A stretch of 64,000 nt of DNA from Polaribacter litorisediminis (GTDB taxonomy: Bacteria > Bacteroidota > Bacteroidia > Flavobacteriales > Flavobacteriaceae). Positions 8,725 to 17,545 of this stretch are shown here, piece after piece. The position numbers were made by a program, and so were the translations under genes. The stretch is taken from NCBI RefSeq assembly GCF_019968605.1, contig NZ_CP082966.1:3027501-3091500 (forward strand). Reading direction: 5' to 3'. The notes below the pieces were generated by a model. The model saw only the letters and a program-made list of their open reading frames with translations, was not told the origin of the DNA and did no database searches. Position 1 is the stretch's first letter, and each line of letters opens with the position of its first letter.

Positions 8725-8998
8725 TTTATATCTATTTTAAATTGTTATTTCGTTTAAGATTACAAAAGTAGTCTTTTTATGTTTGCTCAATATTTTACAA
8801 AAATTGCTTTTTACTATGTATCTATCAATAGTTCTTATGCTGACAGCTAGAATGTTGCTTAAAAAAATAGTTTCAATTTAACTTATTTTTAGAAATTTAT
8901 CCCCTGTAATTCCCATCACAAAAAAGTAAAACACACCTGTATCAAGACTCGTAATTAAAACCAAAACTCAACTTTTAAAATTGAAAAACACTTTTATT

Positions 8999-9952
8999 TT
9001 AAAACAACTCTTTCGCAATTGCCTGAATATTATCACTTTTACCCATAGAATAATAATGTAAAACTGGAACGCCTGCCGCTAATAATTCTCTAGATTGCTG
9101 AATTGCCCATTCTATCCCCACTTGACGAACCTCTTTACTCGTTTTACAACTTTCTACACTATGAATTAAAGTTTCTGGCAAATCGATTCTAAAAACCTGT
9201 GGCAATAATTGCAGATGTCGTTGCACAGCAATTGGCTTAATCCCTGGGATTATAGGAATATGAATCCCCATTTTTTTTGCAGCCTCTACAAACTCAAAAT
9301 ACTTCTGATTGTCAAAAAACATTTGCGTTACCACATAATCTGCGCCTGCAGCTACTTTTTCTTTTAAACGCTTTAAATCGGTTTGTAAAGAAGGCGCCTC
9401 CAAGTGTTTCTCAGGATACCCAGCAACACCAATACAAAAATCTGCTTTATTGGTCGCTTCCATTACATCATGTAAATATTTTCCACAATTTAAATTCTGA
9501 ATTTGAGTAACTAAATCTTTTGCATATTTATGACCTCCATTTGAAGCTTCAAAATATTTTTGATGACTCATCGCATCTCCTCTTAACGCCATTACATTAT
9601 CAATTCCTAGATAATGACAATCTACCAGCAAGTATTCTGTTTCTTCTTTTGTAAAACCTCCACACAACACATGGGGCACAGTATCAACATTATATTTGTG
9701 TTTTATTGCTGCACAAATACCCACAGTTCCTGGTCGCATTCTTGTAAGTTTTCTATCTAATAAACCTTCTTTTTCTATATACACATATTCTTCCCTCGAA
9801 GTGGTTACGTCTATAAAAGGTGGATTAAATTCCATTAAAGGATCAATATTGTTGTATAATTCCTGAATATTTTTTCCTTTTTTGGGCGGAATTATTTCAA
9901 AAGAAAATAATGTTTTTCCGTTCGATTTTTTAATGTGATCTGTAATTTTCAT
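8999..9952 (-). CDS. metF: 5,10-methylenetetrahydrofolate reductase
   Basis: A 317-residue flavoprotein that reduces methylene-THF to methyl-THF, the methyl donor for methionine synthase. Family features are the N-terminal FSFEIIPPKKGKN, the region DVTTSREEY, CGGFTKEETEYLL, the FAD/folate-binding NVMALRGD and YVVTQMFFDNQKYFEF, and PIIPGIKPI (about residue 232). Length is usual for bacterial MetF. It lies downstream of the two metH genes on the same strand, after a 424-bp gap full of short repeats, so it may be co-regulated by the SAM riboswitch only by read-through. Confidence 0.96.
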   Translation of the reverse strand: MKITDHIKKSNGKTLFSFEIIPPKKGKNIQELYNNIDPLMEFNPPFIDVTTSREEYVYIEKEGLLDRKLTRMRPGTVGICAAIKHKYNVDTVPHVLCGGFTKEETEYLLVDCHYLGIDNVMALRGDAMSHQKYFEASNGGHKYAKDLVTQIQNLNCGKYLHDVMEATNKADFCIGVAGYPEKHLEAPSLQTDLKRLKEKVAAGADYVVTQMFFDNQKYFEFVEAAKKMGIHIPIIPGIKPIAVQRHLQLLPQVFRIDLPETLIHSVESCKTSKEVRQVGIEWAIQQSRELLAAGVPVLHYYSMGKSDNIQAIAKELF

Positions 9953-10376
9953 AAGCCTCCCTTAATCCCTCCAAAGGAGGGAAACTGTTGTGGGTTATTT
10001 TCTGTTATTAATTTATTTTATTAGGGCGTTCCCTAAAAAGGTCGCGCTTTCCATTATATCTTTTTATGCCAAATACAATTCAGCATTTGCTTTTTTTATC
10101 AGAAAGTATTTTTAAAATCCTGATGACACTAAAATGAGTCAGCATAAAAAGGATGCCATTGCAATCGCTAACGCAACTTATTTGCCAACTTAATTTCGAA
10201 TACAGTGAAGCAATTTTCCTTTTTAACTGGATATTGCTGCCTCATTCTTCCTCGTAATGACCGACTTTTTCTTTGACGAATTTTCTTTTTTAAATACATT
10301 CAAGGCTTTTGAAACCTTGTAACATAATTATATATCGCAGACCTCACAGGTTTTAAAAACCTGTGAGGTCTATAAA
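9953..10376. repeat. Intergenic region made of dispersed repeats
   Basis: Between metF and metH the bases hold several unrelated repeats of a type common in Flavobacteriaceae: TCCCTCCAAAGGAGGGA near 9966; GGGCGTTCCCTAAAAAGG near 10024; a segment ending CCTCGTAATGAC near 10250. A perfect 33-bp hairpin (AGACCTCACAGG arms, 10339-10371) lies six bases past the metH stop. The hairpin has no T-run and is more REP-like than a standard terminator. No coding sequence seen. Confidence 0.6.
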
Positions 10377-13300
10377 TTATTCTTCAGCCAGAGTTGGATG
10401 CAACCACTTTCTTGCTTTCTCTTTTGTAATTCCTTTTCGCTCTGCAAAATCAGTCACTTGATCGTTCGTAATTTTCCCTAAACCAAAATATTTGGCTTCT
10501 TTATTCGCAAAATAATAACCAGATACCGCTGCTGCTGGCCACATTGCCAAGCTTTCTGTAAGCGTAACCCCTATGTTTTCTCTTACTTGTAGCAAATCCC
10601 AAATTGTTTCTTTTTCTAAATGATCCGGACATGCTGGATACCCCGGTGCCGGGCGAATTCCTTTATAATTTTCTTTAATCAAATCTTCATTGGTTAAACC
10701 TTCATCTGCATCATAACCCCAATGTTTGGTTCTAATTTGTTTGTGCAAATATTCGGCCAATGCTTCTGCAAATCTATCTGCAATGGCTTGTGCCATAATC
10801 GCATTGTAATCGTCCTCTTTATCTTTATAACTGTCTGCCAATTCTTGTGCCCCAAAAATTGCCACACAAAAAGAACCCATATAATCTGTTTTGCCTGTTT
10901 CTTTTGGAGCTATAAAATCTGATAAAGCAATATTAGGAATGCCTGGTCGCTTTTTTAATTGCTGACGTAAAGTTCTAAAAACGGCTACTTCTTTTCCTTT
11001 TTTCTGAACAGAAATATCATCATCATTTACAGTATTGGCTTCAAACAGACCAAAAACTGCTTTTGGCTTTAAAAGCTGTTTTGCAATGATTTCTTGCATC
11101 ATTTTTTGAGCATCTTCAAAAAGTTGCGTTGCCTGCTCTCCAACAATATTGTCTGTTAAAATAGATGGATATTTACCGTGTAAATCCCAACTTCTAAAAA
11201 ACGGACTCCAATCTATAAAAGGCACTAATTCTTTTAAACTTAATTGCTTTAAAACCTGAATCCCCAGCTCTTTTGGCTTTTTAATTTCAGTCATTTTCCA
11301 ATCAATTTTATATTTTCTCCTGCGCGCCTCTTCAATTGAAATGTATGATTTTTCCTTTCCTCGCTTTAAAAACTTAACTCTAAATTCGTCGTAATCTTTT
11401 TTTAATTTTGCAACATATAAATGGCTCGTTTTCTTATTCAATAAATCACCCACCACAGTCACAGCTCTCGAAGCATCATTTACATGAACTACCGCGTTTT
11501 TATATTGGGTATCAATTTTCACAGCAGTATGCGCTTTAGATGTGGTTGCGCCACCAATAAGTAAAGGAATTTTAAAATTTTGTCGTTCCATTTCTTTGGC
11601 TAAATAAACCATTTCATCTAACGAAGGAGTAATTAATCCGCTTAAACCAATCACATCAACATTTTCTCTTTTTGCCGTTTCAATGATTTTTTCTGGTGGC
11701 ACCATGACCCCTAAATCTACAATTTGGTAATTATTGCAACCCAAAACAACACTCACAATATTTTTACCAATATCATGCACATCACCTTTTACAGTCGCCA
11801 TTAAAATTTTACCTGCCCCCTCCGCCCCCGAAAGGGGAACTTGCGCATTTTTGCGAATAACTTCTATAACTTTATCTAAATTAAATAAAACATCTTCATT
11901 TGTAAATCTAACAACAGAAAGCCCCTTACTTTCTAACCATTCTGTTCGTTGTTTATCATTTTCTTTATTTTCTGGTAATTGATGTATTAGTCCATCTATT
12001 TCAATAACTAACTTTAATTTTAAGCAAATAAAATCTGTAATATATGGACCTATTATATGCTGCCTTCTAAATTTATGTTCATCTAATTGTTTATTACTTA
12101 AAACATTCCAAAGCATTTTTTCTGCTTCTGTTGGTTTGTTTCGCATTTCTTTAGCAAATTCTTTCAATCTATCATATAAGATTGGGTCCGCAAGTTTTCT
12201 ATAATCTATTTTTTTGGTCTGCTGAGAAGTTCCCCCTTTGAGGGCGGAGGGGGCTTTTTTTGCTTCCTCTATAAAAGGATTTAAATACCCCACTGCTTTT
12301 TTCATTACTCTTGCCGATTTTACCACCTGTGGCAAAAACATTTTTCCTGCACCAAATAAATCTCCAACCACGTTCATACCGATCATTAAATGCCCTTCGA
12401 TGACTTCAATTGGTGCAGAAGCTTCTTGCCTTGCTTGCTCTACATCTTCTATGATAAAAGCATCAATTCCCTTCACTAAAGCATGTGTAATTTTTTCTTG
12501 TAAAGATTTTTCTCTCCAAGATAGATCTGCACCTGCTTCTTTTTTAGAGCCTTTTACAGTTTCTGCAAAATCTAACAACCTTTCGGTAGCATCTTCTCTT
12601 CTGTCAAGAATAACATCTTCTACCCGTTCTAATAAATCTTTAGGAATGTCATCATAAACCTCTAACAAAGCAGGATTTACAATTCCTATATTCATACCTG
12701 CCTGAATAGCGTGATACAAAAACACGGAATGCATTGCTTCTCGAACGCCATTATTTCCTCTGAATGAAAAAGATACATTGCTAACACCACCACTCACGGA
12801 AACATTGGGTAAATTTTCTCGCACCCATCTGGTTCCTTCAATAAAATCGATGGCATTTCTTTTATGCTCATCCATCCCTGTCGCAACAGGAAATATATTT
12901 AAATCGAAAATAATATCTTCGGATGGAAAGTGGACAATGTCTACCAATATTTTATAAGAACGTTTGGCTATTTCTATTCTACGTTCATAATTATCTGCTT
13001 GCCCAACTTCATCAAAAGCCATGACAATTACCGCAGCACCGTAGCGTTTTATTTGCTTTGCTTCCCAAATAAATTTGTCTTCACCTTCTTTTAATGAAAT
13101 GGAGTTTACTATACATTTTCCTTGCACAACTTGCAAACCTGCTTCAATGATTTCCCATTTAGAGCTATCAATCATCATTGGTACTCTGCAAATATCTGGC
13201 TCAGCAGCAATTAAATTTAAGAAACGTACCATGGCTTCTTTTCCATCAATCAAACCATCATCAAAATTAATATCGATAATTTGTGCACCTCCATCAACTT

Positions 13301-13475
13301 GATGTCTTGCAACATCTAAAGCTTCATCGAATTTCTCTTCTTTTATTAAACGTAAGAATTTTTTAGATCCCGCTACATTTGTTCGTTCTCCAACATTTAT
13401 AAAATTGCTGTTTTCGTTTAGAACTAAAGGTTCTAAACCAGACAAATGCATATATTTAGTTTGTTTTACTTTCAT
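10377..13475 (-). CDS. metH: Methionine synthase, folate/cobalamin/AdoMet modules, with an inserted DUF559 domain
   Basis: A 1032-residue protein holding the last modules of cobalamin-dependent methionine synthase; the homocysteine module is a separate gene just upstream (13491-14510). Order: methyl-THF-binding TIM barrel (residues about 25-290, [15 protein letters not shown]); helical cap (about 310-400, [17 protein letters not shown]); insert (about 408-554); B12-binding Rossmann domain with GDVHDIGKN, its His being the cobalt ligand (about 565); reactivation domain with [12 protein letters not shown] (about 955). The insert is a Vsr/DUF559-type nuclease domain ([25 protein letters not shown]) that replaces the short linker normally present. 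The frame is open through both insert ends, so a full fusion protein can be made. Whether both activities survive is unknown. Confidence 0.93.
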   Translation of the reverse strand: MKVKQTKYMHLSGLEPLVLNENSNFINVGERTNVAGSKKFLRLIKEEKFDEALDVARHQVDGGAQIIDINFDDGLIDGKEAMVRFLNLIAAEPDICRVPMMIDSSKWEIIEAGLQVVQGKCIVNSISLKEGEDKFIWEAKQIKRYGAAVIVMAFDEVGQADNYERRIEIAKRSYKILVDIVHFPSEDIIFDLNIFPVATGMDEHKRNAIDFIEGTRWVRENLPNVSVSGGVSNVSFSFRGNNGVREAMHSVFLYHAIQAGMNIGIVNPALLEVYDDIPKDLLERVEDVILDRREDATERLLDFAETVKGSKKEAGADLSWREKSLQEKITHALVKGIDAFIIEDVEQARQEASAPIEVIEGHLMIGMNVVGDLFGAGKMFLPQVVKSARVMKKAVGYLNPFIEEAKKAPSALKGGTSQQTKKIDYRKLADPILYDRLKEFAKEMRNKPTEAEKMLWNVLSNKQLDEHKFRRQHIIGPYITDFICLKLKLVIEIDGLIHQLPENKENDKQRTEWLESKGLSVVRFTNEDVLFNLDKVIEVIRKNAQVPLSGAEGAGKILMATVKGDVHDIGKNIVSVVLGCNNYQIVDLGVMVPPEKIIETAKRENVDVIGLSGLITPSLDEMVYLAKEMERQNFKIPLLIGGATTSKAHTAVKIDTQYKNAVVHVNDASRAVTVVGDLLNKKTSHLYVAKLKKDYDEFRVKFLKRGKEKSYISIEEARRRKYKIDWKMTEIKKPKELGIQVLKQLSLKELVPFIDWSPFFRSWDLHGKYPSILTDNIVGEQATQLFEDAQKMMQEIIAKQLLKPKAVFGLFEANTVNDDDISVQKKGKEVAVFRTLRQQLKKRPGIPNIALSDFIAPKETGKTDYMGSFCVAIFGAQELADSYKDKEDDYNAIMAQAIADRFAEALAEYLHKQIRTKHWGYDADEGLTNEDLIKENYKGIRPAPGYPACPDHLEKETIWDLLQVRENIGVTLTESLAMWPAAAVSGYYFANKEAKYFGLGKITNDQVTDFAERKGITKEKARKWLHPTLAEE
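11815..12254 (-). mobile_element. In-frame DUF559 endonuclease element inside metH
   Basis: A 440-bp segment bounded by 28-bp inverted repeats (11815-11842 and 12227-12254; 25 of 28 positions match). They begin GCCCCCTCCGCCC and end GGGGAACTT. Between them the reading frame encodes a DUF559/Vsr-like PD-(D/E)xK domain: [30 protein letters not shown] and VIEIDG, with D and E/D as metal ligands. Both inverted repeats are translated ([12 protein letters not shown] on one side, [11 protein letters not shown] on the other), so the host gene is not broken. It resembles an intein or homing element in its effect but has no splicing motifs. Confidence 0.85.
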
Positions 13476-13490
13476 CTTCTTTCTATCATT

Positions 13491-14510
13491 TTAATAAGAC
13501 CTTTCGACTGCGCTCAAGATGACAGCTTCACGTGGTTTATATTTTGCTGCAATATTAGCAATTACACGAATATGCTCTGGCGAAGTTCCGCAACACCCAC
13601 CAATAATATTAATTAAATCTTTCTTTAAATACTCTTCTATTTGCTCTCCCATTTCTTCTGGAGATTCGTCATATTCACCAAAAGCATTTGGCAAACCAGC
13701 ATTGGGATGTGCAGAAATGGCAAAATCTGTTTTATTCGCGATGGATTCTAAGTGAGGTTGCAATAAATTAGCGCCCAAAGCACAATTAAATCCGACAGAT
13801 AATAAAGGAATATGAGAAACAGAAATCAAAAAAGCTTCTGCGGTTTGCCCAGACAATGTTCTACCAGAAGCATCTGTAATAGTGCCACTTAACATAATAG
13901 GAATGTTGATATTTCTTTCTTCCTTTACTTCTTCAATAGCAAATAATGCTGCTTTTGCGTTTAAAGTATCAAAAACAGTTTCTACCAATAACAGGTCAAC
14001 TCCTCCATCAATTAAAGCTTCGGCTTGCTGTTTATATGCGATTCTTAAATCGTTAAATGTTACAGCTCTATAACCTGGATCATTTACATCTGGAGACATA
14101 CTTGCTGTTCTGTTTGTTGGCCCTATAGAACCTGCTACAAAACGAGGTTTATGGGGTTCTTTGAGAGTAAATTCGTCTGCAACTTCTTTGGCAATTTTAG
14201 CCGATTGATAGTTTAATTCATAGACTAAATCCTCCATTTGGTAATCTGCCATGGCAATTGTTGTACCAGAAAATGTATTGGTTTCTATGATATCTGCACC
14301 CGCTTCAAAATATTTACCATGAATGGTTTTTATAGCTTCTGGTTGGGTAATAGACAATAAATCATTATTACCCTGCAAAGAAGTTGGGTAGTTTTTAAAA
14401 CGTTCTGCTCTAAAATCTTCTTCTGTAAATTTATAAGCTTGCAACATGGTACCCATGGCACCATCTAAGACTAAAATTCGCTCTTGTAAAGCGTTGTATA
14501 TATTCGACAT
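13491..14510 (-). CDS. metH: Methionine synthase, homocysteine-binding subunit
   Basis: A 339-residue homocysteine S-methyltransferase module, the N-terminal part of MetH as a separate gene, a normal split in Bacteroidota. It starts [12 protein letters not shown] and carries the zinc ligands in VGFNCALGA and [11 protein letters not shown]. Zinc activates homocysteine for methyl transfer from methylcobalamin bound by the partner. Only 15 bp separate it from the larger subunit. A SAM-I riboswitch lies about 90 bp upstream and should turn the operon off when SAM is abundant. The last residues ([11 protein letters not shown]) are encoded by a dispersed repeat and form an extra tail. Confidence 0.95.
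   Translation of the reverse strand: MSNIYNALQERILVLDGAMGTMLQAYKFTEEDFRAERFKNYPTSLQGNNDLLSITQPEAIKTIHGKYFEAGADIIETNTFSGTTIAMADYQMEDLVYELNYQSAKIAKEVADEFTLKEPHKPRFVAGSIGPTNRTASMSPDVNDPGYRAVTFNDLRIAYKQQAEALIDGGVDLLLVETVFDTLNAKAALFAIEEVKEERNINIPIMLSGTITDASGRTLSGQTAEAFLISVSHIPLLSVGFNCALGANLLQPHLESIANKTDFAISAHPNAGLPNAFGEYDESPEEMGEQIEEYLKKDLINIIGGCCGTSPEHIRVIANIAAKYKPREAVILSAVERSY
13499..13523. repeat. Dispersed repeat forming the C-terminal tail of the homocysteine module
   Basis: The minus strand reads GTCATCTTGAGCGCAGTCGA and onward, a member of the same family as CTGAGCGAAGTCGAAGG found at 6475 and 6592. Here it is translated at the end of the gene (VILSAVER) just before the stop codon. Confidence 0.7.
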
Positions 14511-14597
14511 TTTTTGATATTTTTATCAATATATGTCATCAGGAAAAGTGTTTTTTCGCTGTTATCTGTCAAAATATTCTGAAATTAATTCAGCACG

Positions 14598-14712
14598 TTT
14601 TGTAGAATGTAGCACCTTCTTTTGTCTTTAAAATTAAAGATCTTGATTTTCATCAAGACAAGGGTTGCCAAGGCTTCAACGGGTCTAATCCCTCTACCTT
14701 TCGTGATAACAT
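14598..14712 (-). promoter_or_regulatory. SAM-I (S-box) riboswitch
   Basis: On the minus strand: TTATCACGAAAGGTAGAGGG, then ATTAGACCCGTTGAAGCC, TTGGCAACC, a variable CTTGATGAAAATCAAG hairpin, and the closing AAGGTGCTACATTC. These match the conserved core of the SAM-I aptamer (P1/P2 with kink-turn, GCAACC, AAGGTGC). It lies in the leader of the metH operon, so SAM binding should repress methionine synthesis. The expression platform between 14511 and 14598 shows no simple T-tailed hairpin. Confidence 0.92.
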
Positions 14713-14957
14713 TATCAATAAGTGAATGAACTGGCTACAAATTAACGGATTATTTTTTTAAATAAATAATGTTATGAAGAAAAAACCTACAAATTCATAA
14801 ACTTTAAAATTGAATGAGGTTCATCTATTTTAATACTTACTATTTTTATTTTATATAACAACTTGCTAGCTCTATATTCGTTGTAATTTAGACCGATTTC
14901 TAATATCAAAAAATAGTTTCAACGAGTTCTTTTCTAAAAGTTTAGCACTTTTTAACG

Positions 14958-15287
14958 CTAGGATTCTGGAGCTAATTCCACTTCTAATCCGTCTAATTCA
15001 GAGGTAATTTGTATTTGACAACCTAGCCTACTGTTATCTTCTACATAAAAAGCTTCTGCTAACATGGCCTCTTCATCCGCTGAAATTTCTGGCAATTTAT
15101 GATCAGATAATATATAACATTGACAAGAAGCACACATGGCCATTCCACCACAAATTCCGATGGTACCTTCCTCTGCTAATTCGTAAGAGCGAATAACCTC
15201 CATCAAATTCATTGCCATATCTGTGGGTGCCACCAACTCATGGGTTTCACCATTTCTATCCGTTATTTTTATATTGATGTCTTGCAT
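14958..15287 (-). CDS. Adrenodoxin-type 2Fe-2S ferredoxin
   Basis: A 109-residue electron carrier. The cluster ligands are visible as C46-x5-C52-x2-C55 in GICGGMAMCASCQC and C90 in RLGCQI, the adrenodoxin/Isc pattern rather than the plant type. It could donate electrons to a P450, a desaturase or Fe-S assembly; no partner gene is adjacent. It is separated from metH by 450 bp and is probably transcribed alone. Confidence 0.9.
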   Translation of the reverse strand: MQDINIKITDRNGETHELVAPTDMAMNLMEVIRSYELAEEGTIGICGGMAMCASCQCYILSDHKLPEISADEEAMLAEAFYVEDNSRLGCQIQITSELDGLEVELAPES

Positions 15288-15437
15288 CTATTTTCTTTTT
15301 AATAAAATTATGTGCAAAGTTAAAGAAACCCAACAAGAATATGAGAGTATACCCTTTGAAATTAAGATTTTGTGATCGAGCGTCTAAAAGGAGTTTCAAC
15401 CTAAATCTTTCACAGAATCGTGCTTAAAAGTCTCTCC

Positions 15438-15689
15438 TTACACAGCTAAACTTCTTAGTAATTTTTTGACGAAATTTTCCTCTAATAATTGAAATAGCGA
15501 AGCAATATCTGTTCTTGCATTATTACGATTTCTAGCACTAGTTCTTTGTAAAACTGAATTTAAGTATTCAATGACTATTTTCTTTGTAATAAAGGTGATG
15601 AGATGGCTATAAAGTTCTTTTGATTCTAATCATTTTTCGAATGCTCCTAAAACGTTTACGGTACGTAAAAGTAAGAAAGTTAAAGGCAT
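15438..15689 (-). pseudogene. Relic of a tyrosine integrase
   Basis: Two fragments in line match the integrase at 40477-41961. The start MPLTF (ATG at 15687-15689) parallels MPLIREFLTF. A core-binding fragment ending at the stop 15438-15440 (EYLNSVLQRTSARNRNNARTD, in two pieces, then SLFQLLEE) parallels FLNSILLETSPRSRNNYRTE and SLFQVLKN. The middle and the catalytic domain are gone. The start lies 50 bp from the left tRNA-half repeat, exactly as the intact gene lies 49 bp from the right one. Confidence 0.75.
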
Positions 15690-15695
15690 AAAAAA

Positions 15696-15720
15696 AGCGG
15701 ATTGTCGTAAACAATCCGCT
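15696..15720 (-). terminator. Hairpin terminator after the tRNA-half repeat
   Basis: Perfect 10-bp stem (AGCGGATTGT / ACAATCCGCT), five-base loop, then seven T residues on the minus strand. It follows the 3' end of the tRNA-like sequence, so it may once have terminated the tRNA transcript. Confidence 0.8.
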
Positions 15721-15738
15721 CTATTATTGAGGACAACC

Positions 15739-15813
15739 TAGTAGCGGGAACTGGACTCGAACCAGTGATCTTTGGGTTATGAGTTCGAGGAAAACACTCA
15801 TTTCTACCCTTTT
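15739..15813. repeat. Attachment-site repeat (3' half of tRNA-Met), left copy
   Basis: 75 bp identical to 42010-42084 except two positions. On the minus strand, its last 45 bases run from an anticodon loop CTCATAA (CAU) through the T-arm (CTGGTTCGAGTCCAG) to the acceptor 3' strand CCCGCTACTA. The 5' half of a tRNA is absent. The remaining 30 bases are not tRNA and probably are element end sequence. This is the usual footprint of tyrosine-integrase islands that use the anticodon-loop-to-3'-end block. Confidence 0.85.
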
Positions 15814-15996
15814 CAACCCTATTTATTTTAAAATCGTGTTCAGTTTAGATCGGATTATTTATATAATTTTCTCTGTGCAATTTATCAATTTTTATAATGA
15901 AAATAAAAACTATTTTTATTATTCGAAAAGTAACAAAACAGTTCAAATTAATACAAAAAAAATCAACAGTTTCTATACAATAAAATTAGTTTAAAA

Positions 15997-17535
15997 CTAA
16001 TTTTTTATAAACGCTGTTTCCAATTCTTCTAAAGATTTTCCTTTGGTCTCTGGCAATATTTTTATAAAAATTAAAAAACCTATTAAAGCGATGATTCCAA
16101 AGATAAAAAAGGTGAGTGCATTCCCTAAATTTGACAATTCCCAAGGAAAAATAAGTTGCACAACCGAACTTATTAAAGAGTTTACAAATGCAATAACACC
16201 GATTGCTAATCCTCTATATTTAATAGGATATAACTCAGAAAGTAACACCCACATAACAGGCCCTAAAGAAAATGCAAAACAAGCAATAAAACCTAAAATA
16301 CCAATAAGTACTAAGTTTGCATTCATAGTGGTTGCTGCTTCTAAAATACTACCGTCATTTTTGCTGTAAATTCTATTTCCTAAAACACTTTTTACATCGT
16401 CCTTAAAGTCGATATCATTATCATACACTTTATCAACTAACGGTAATAATTTTTGAGAATCTTGAAAATCAAACTGACTTACTTTATTTTCAGTTAGTTG
16501 ATAAGTTGCTTGATTAAATCCATATGCGCATAATAATAAACTTACTGCTACACCAGCTGTTCCAATTAACAACAAGGGTCTTCTGCCCATTCTGTCAATT
16601 AAATACATCGCAATAAAAGTAAAAATAACTGTAATTGTGCTTAATAAAATTCCGGATGAAAAAGCAGCATCTGTTCCAATTCCTGTTTGTTTAAATATGG
16701 ATGTTGCATAAAAATATACAGCATTGATTCCTGTAATTTGCTGCAAAATTCCAACAACTAATCCTACCATTAAAATAAAACGTAAAGAAGGTTTTAATAA
16801 ATCTGTAATTTTTAAAGGTGATTTATTTTTATCTGCTTGTACATTTTTATCAATTGAAGCTATTTCTAATTCTGCTTTTACTTTACCATGAATTTGATGT
16901 AACACCTGTTTTGCTTCATCATATTTTTCTCGTAAATACAACCAACGTGGACTTCTAGGAACAAAAAATAAAAAGATAAAATACAACAATGCAGGCACTA
17001 GTTCTACTCCTAACATCCATCTCCAAACATTTTCATCTGTTAAAAAAGTATCACCAGAAGTATTGTATTTATTAAAAAAATAATTACTTAAAAAAGCTGC
17101 AAAAAAGCCAAGAACTATATTTAATTGCTGAATAGCTACCAGCTTTCCTCTGTTTTCGGCGGTAGAAATTTCTGCAATATACATGGGTGCCAATACTAAG
17201 GCTGCTCCAAAAGCCAAACCACCGATCATTCTTGCGATATAGAGTATTTCATAAGACCACGCTAATGCCGAAAAAACAGCTGAAATTGCGTATAAAAAAG
17301 CAACGAAAAGTAACATCTTTTTCCTACCTATTTTATCACTTAACCTTCCAGAAAACAACATGGCTATCATTGCTGCAAAAGAAGGCGAACTAACTACCCA
17401 ACCAGATTGAAGATCACTTAAATTAAACTCAGGACCTGCGTAAGACATTACACCCGAAATAATGCCTGCATCGAATCCGAAAAGAAATCCTCCTAAGGAA
17501 ACTACAAAGGCTATTAATGTTAATTTTTTGGTCAT
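15997..17535 (-). CDS. Sugar porter (MFS) of the glucan locus
   Basis: A 512-residue inner-membrane sugar:H+ symporter of the MFS sugar-porter family. Motifs are GFDAGIISGVM in TM1, GRLSDKIGRKKML after TM2, PRSPRWLY, QQITGINAVYFYATSIF in TM7, DRMGRRPLLL and the terminal PETKGKSLEELE. An unusual loop of about 60 polar residues lies between TM9 and TM10 (around 345-405). It probably imports glucose or short gluco-oligosaccharides released by the adjacent hydrolases. It is the last gene of the run and follows GH30 with a 10-bp gap, so it is in the same operon. Confidence 0.93.
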   Translation of the reverse strand: MTKKLTLIAFVVSLGGFLFGFDAGIISGVMSYAGPEFNLSDLQSGWVVSSPSFAAMIAMLFSGRLSDKIGRKKMLLFVAFLYAISAVFSALAWSYEILYIARMIGGLAFGAALVLAPMYIAEISTAENRGKLVAIQQLNIVLGFFAAFLSNYFFNKYNTSGDTFLTDENVWRWMLGVELVPALLYFIFLFFVPRSPRWLYLREKYDEAKQVLHQIHGKVKAELEIASIDKNVQADKNKSPLKITDLLKPSLRFILMVGLVVGILQQITGINAVYFYATSIFKQTGIGTDAAFSSGILLSTITVIFTFIAMYLIDRMGRRPLLLIGTAGVAVSLLLCAYGFNQATYQLTENKVSQFDFQDSQKLLPLVDKVYDNDIDFKDDVKSVLGNRIYSKNDGSILEAATTMNANLVLIGILGFIACFAFSLGPVMWVLLSELYPIKYRGLAIGVIAFVNSLISSVVQLIFPWELSNLGNALTFFIFGIIALIGFLIFIKILPETKGKSLEELETAFIKN

Positions 17536-17545
17536 AAAAGTGATT

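Noticed and set aside
11815..12254. An intein in MetH
   Set aside because: No N-terminal Cys/Ser splice junction, no HNF/HNC end and no Hint-domain blocks; the insert is a bare DUF559 domain with inverted repeats.
10722..13302. Several plus-strand frames of 60-140 codons across metH
   Set aside because: Antisense shadows of conserved metH codons.
15739..15813. An intact tRNA-Met gene
   Set aside because: Only the anticodon loop to 3' end is present; the bases where the 5' half should be do not pair with the acceptor or anticodon stem. The same holds at 42010.
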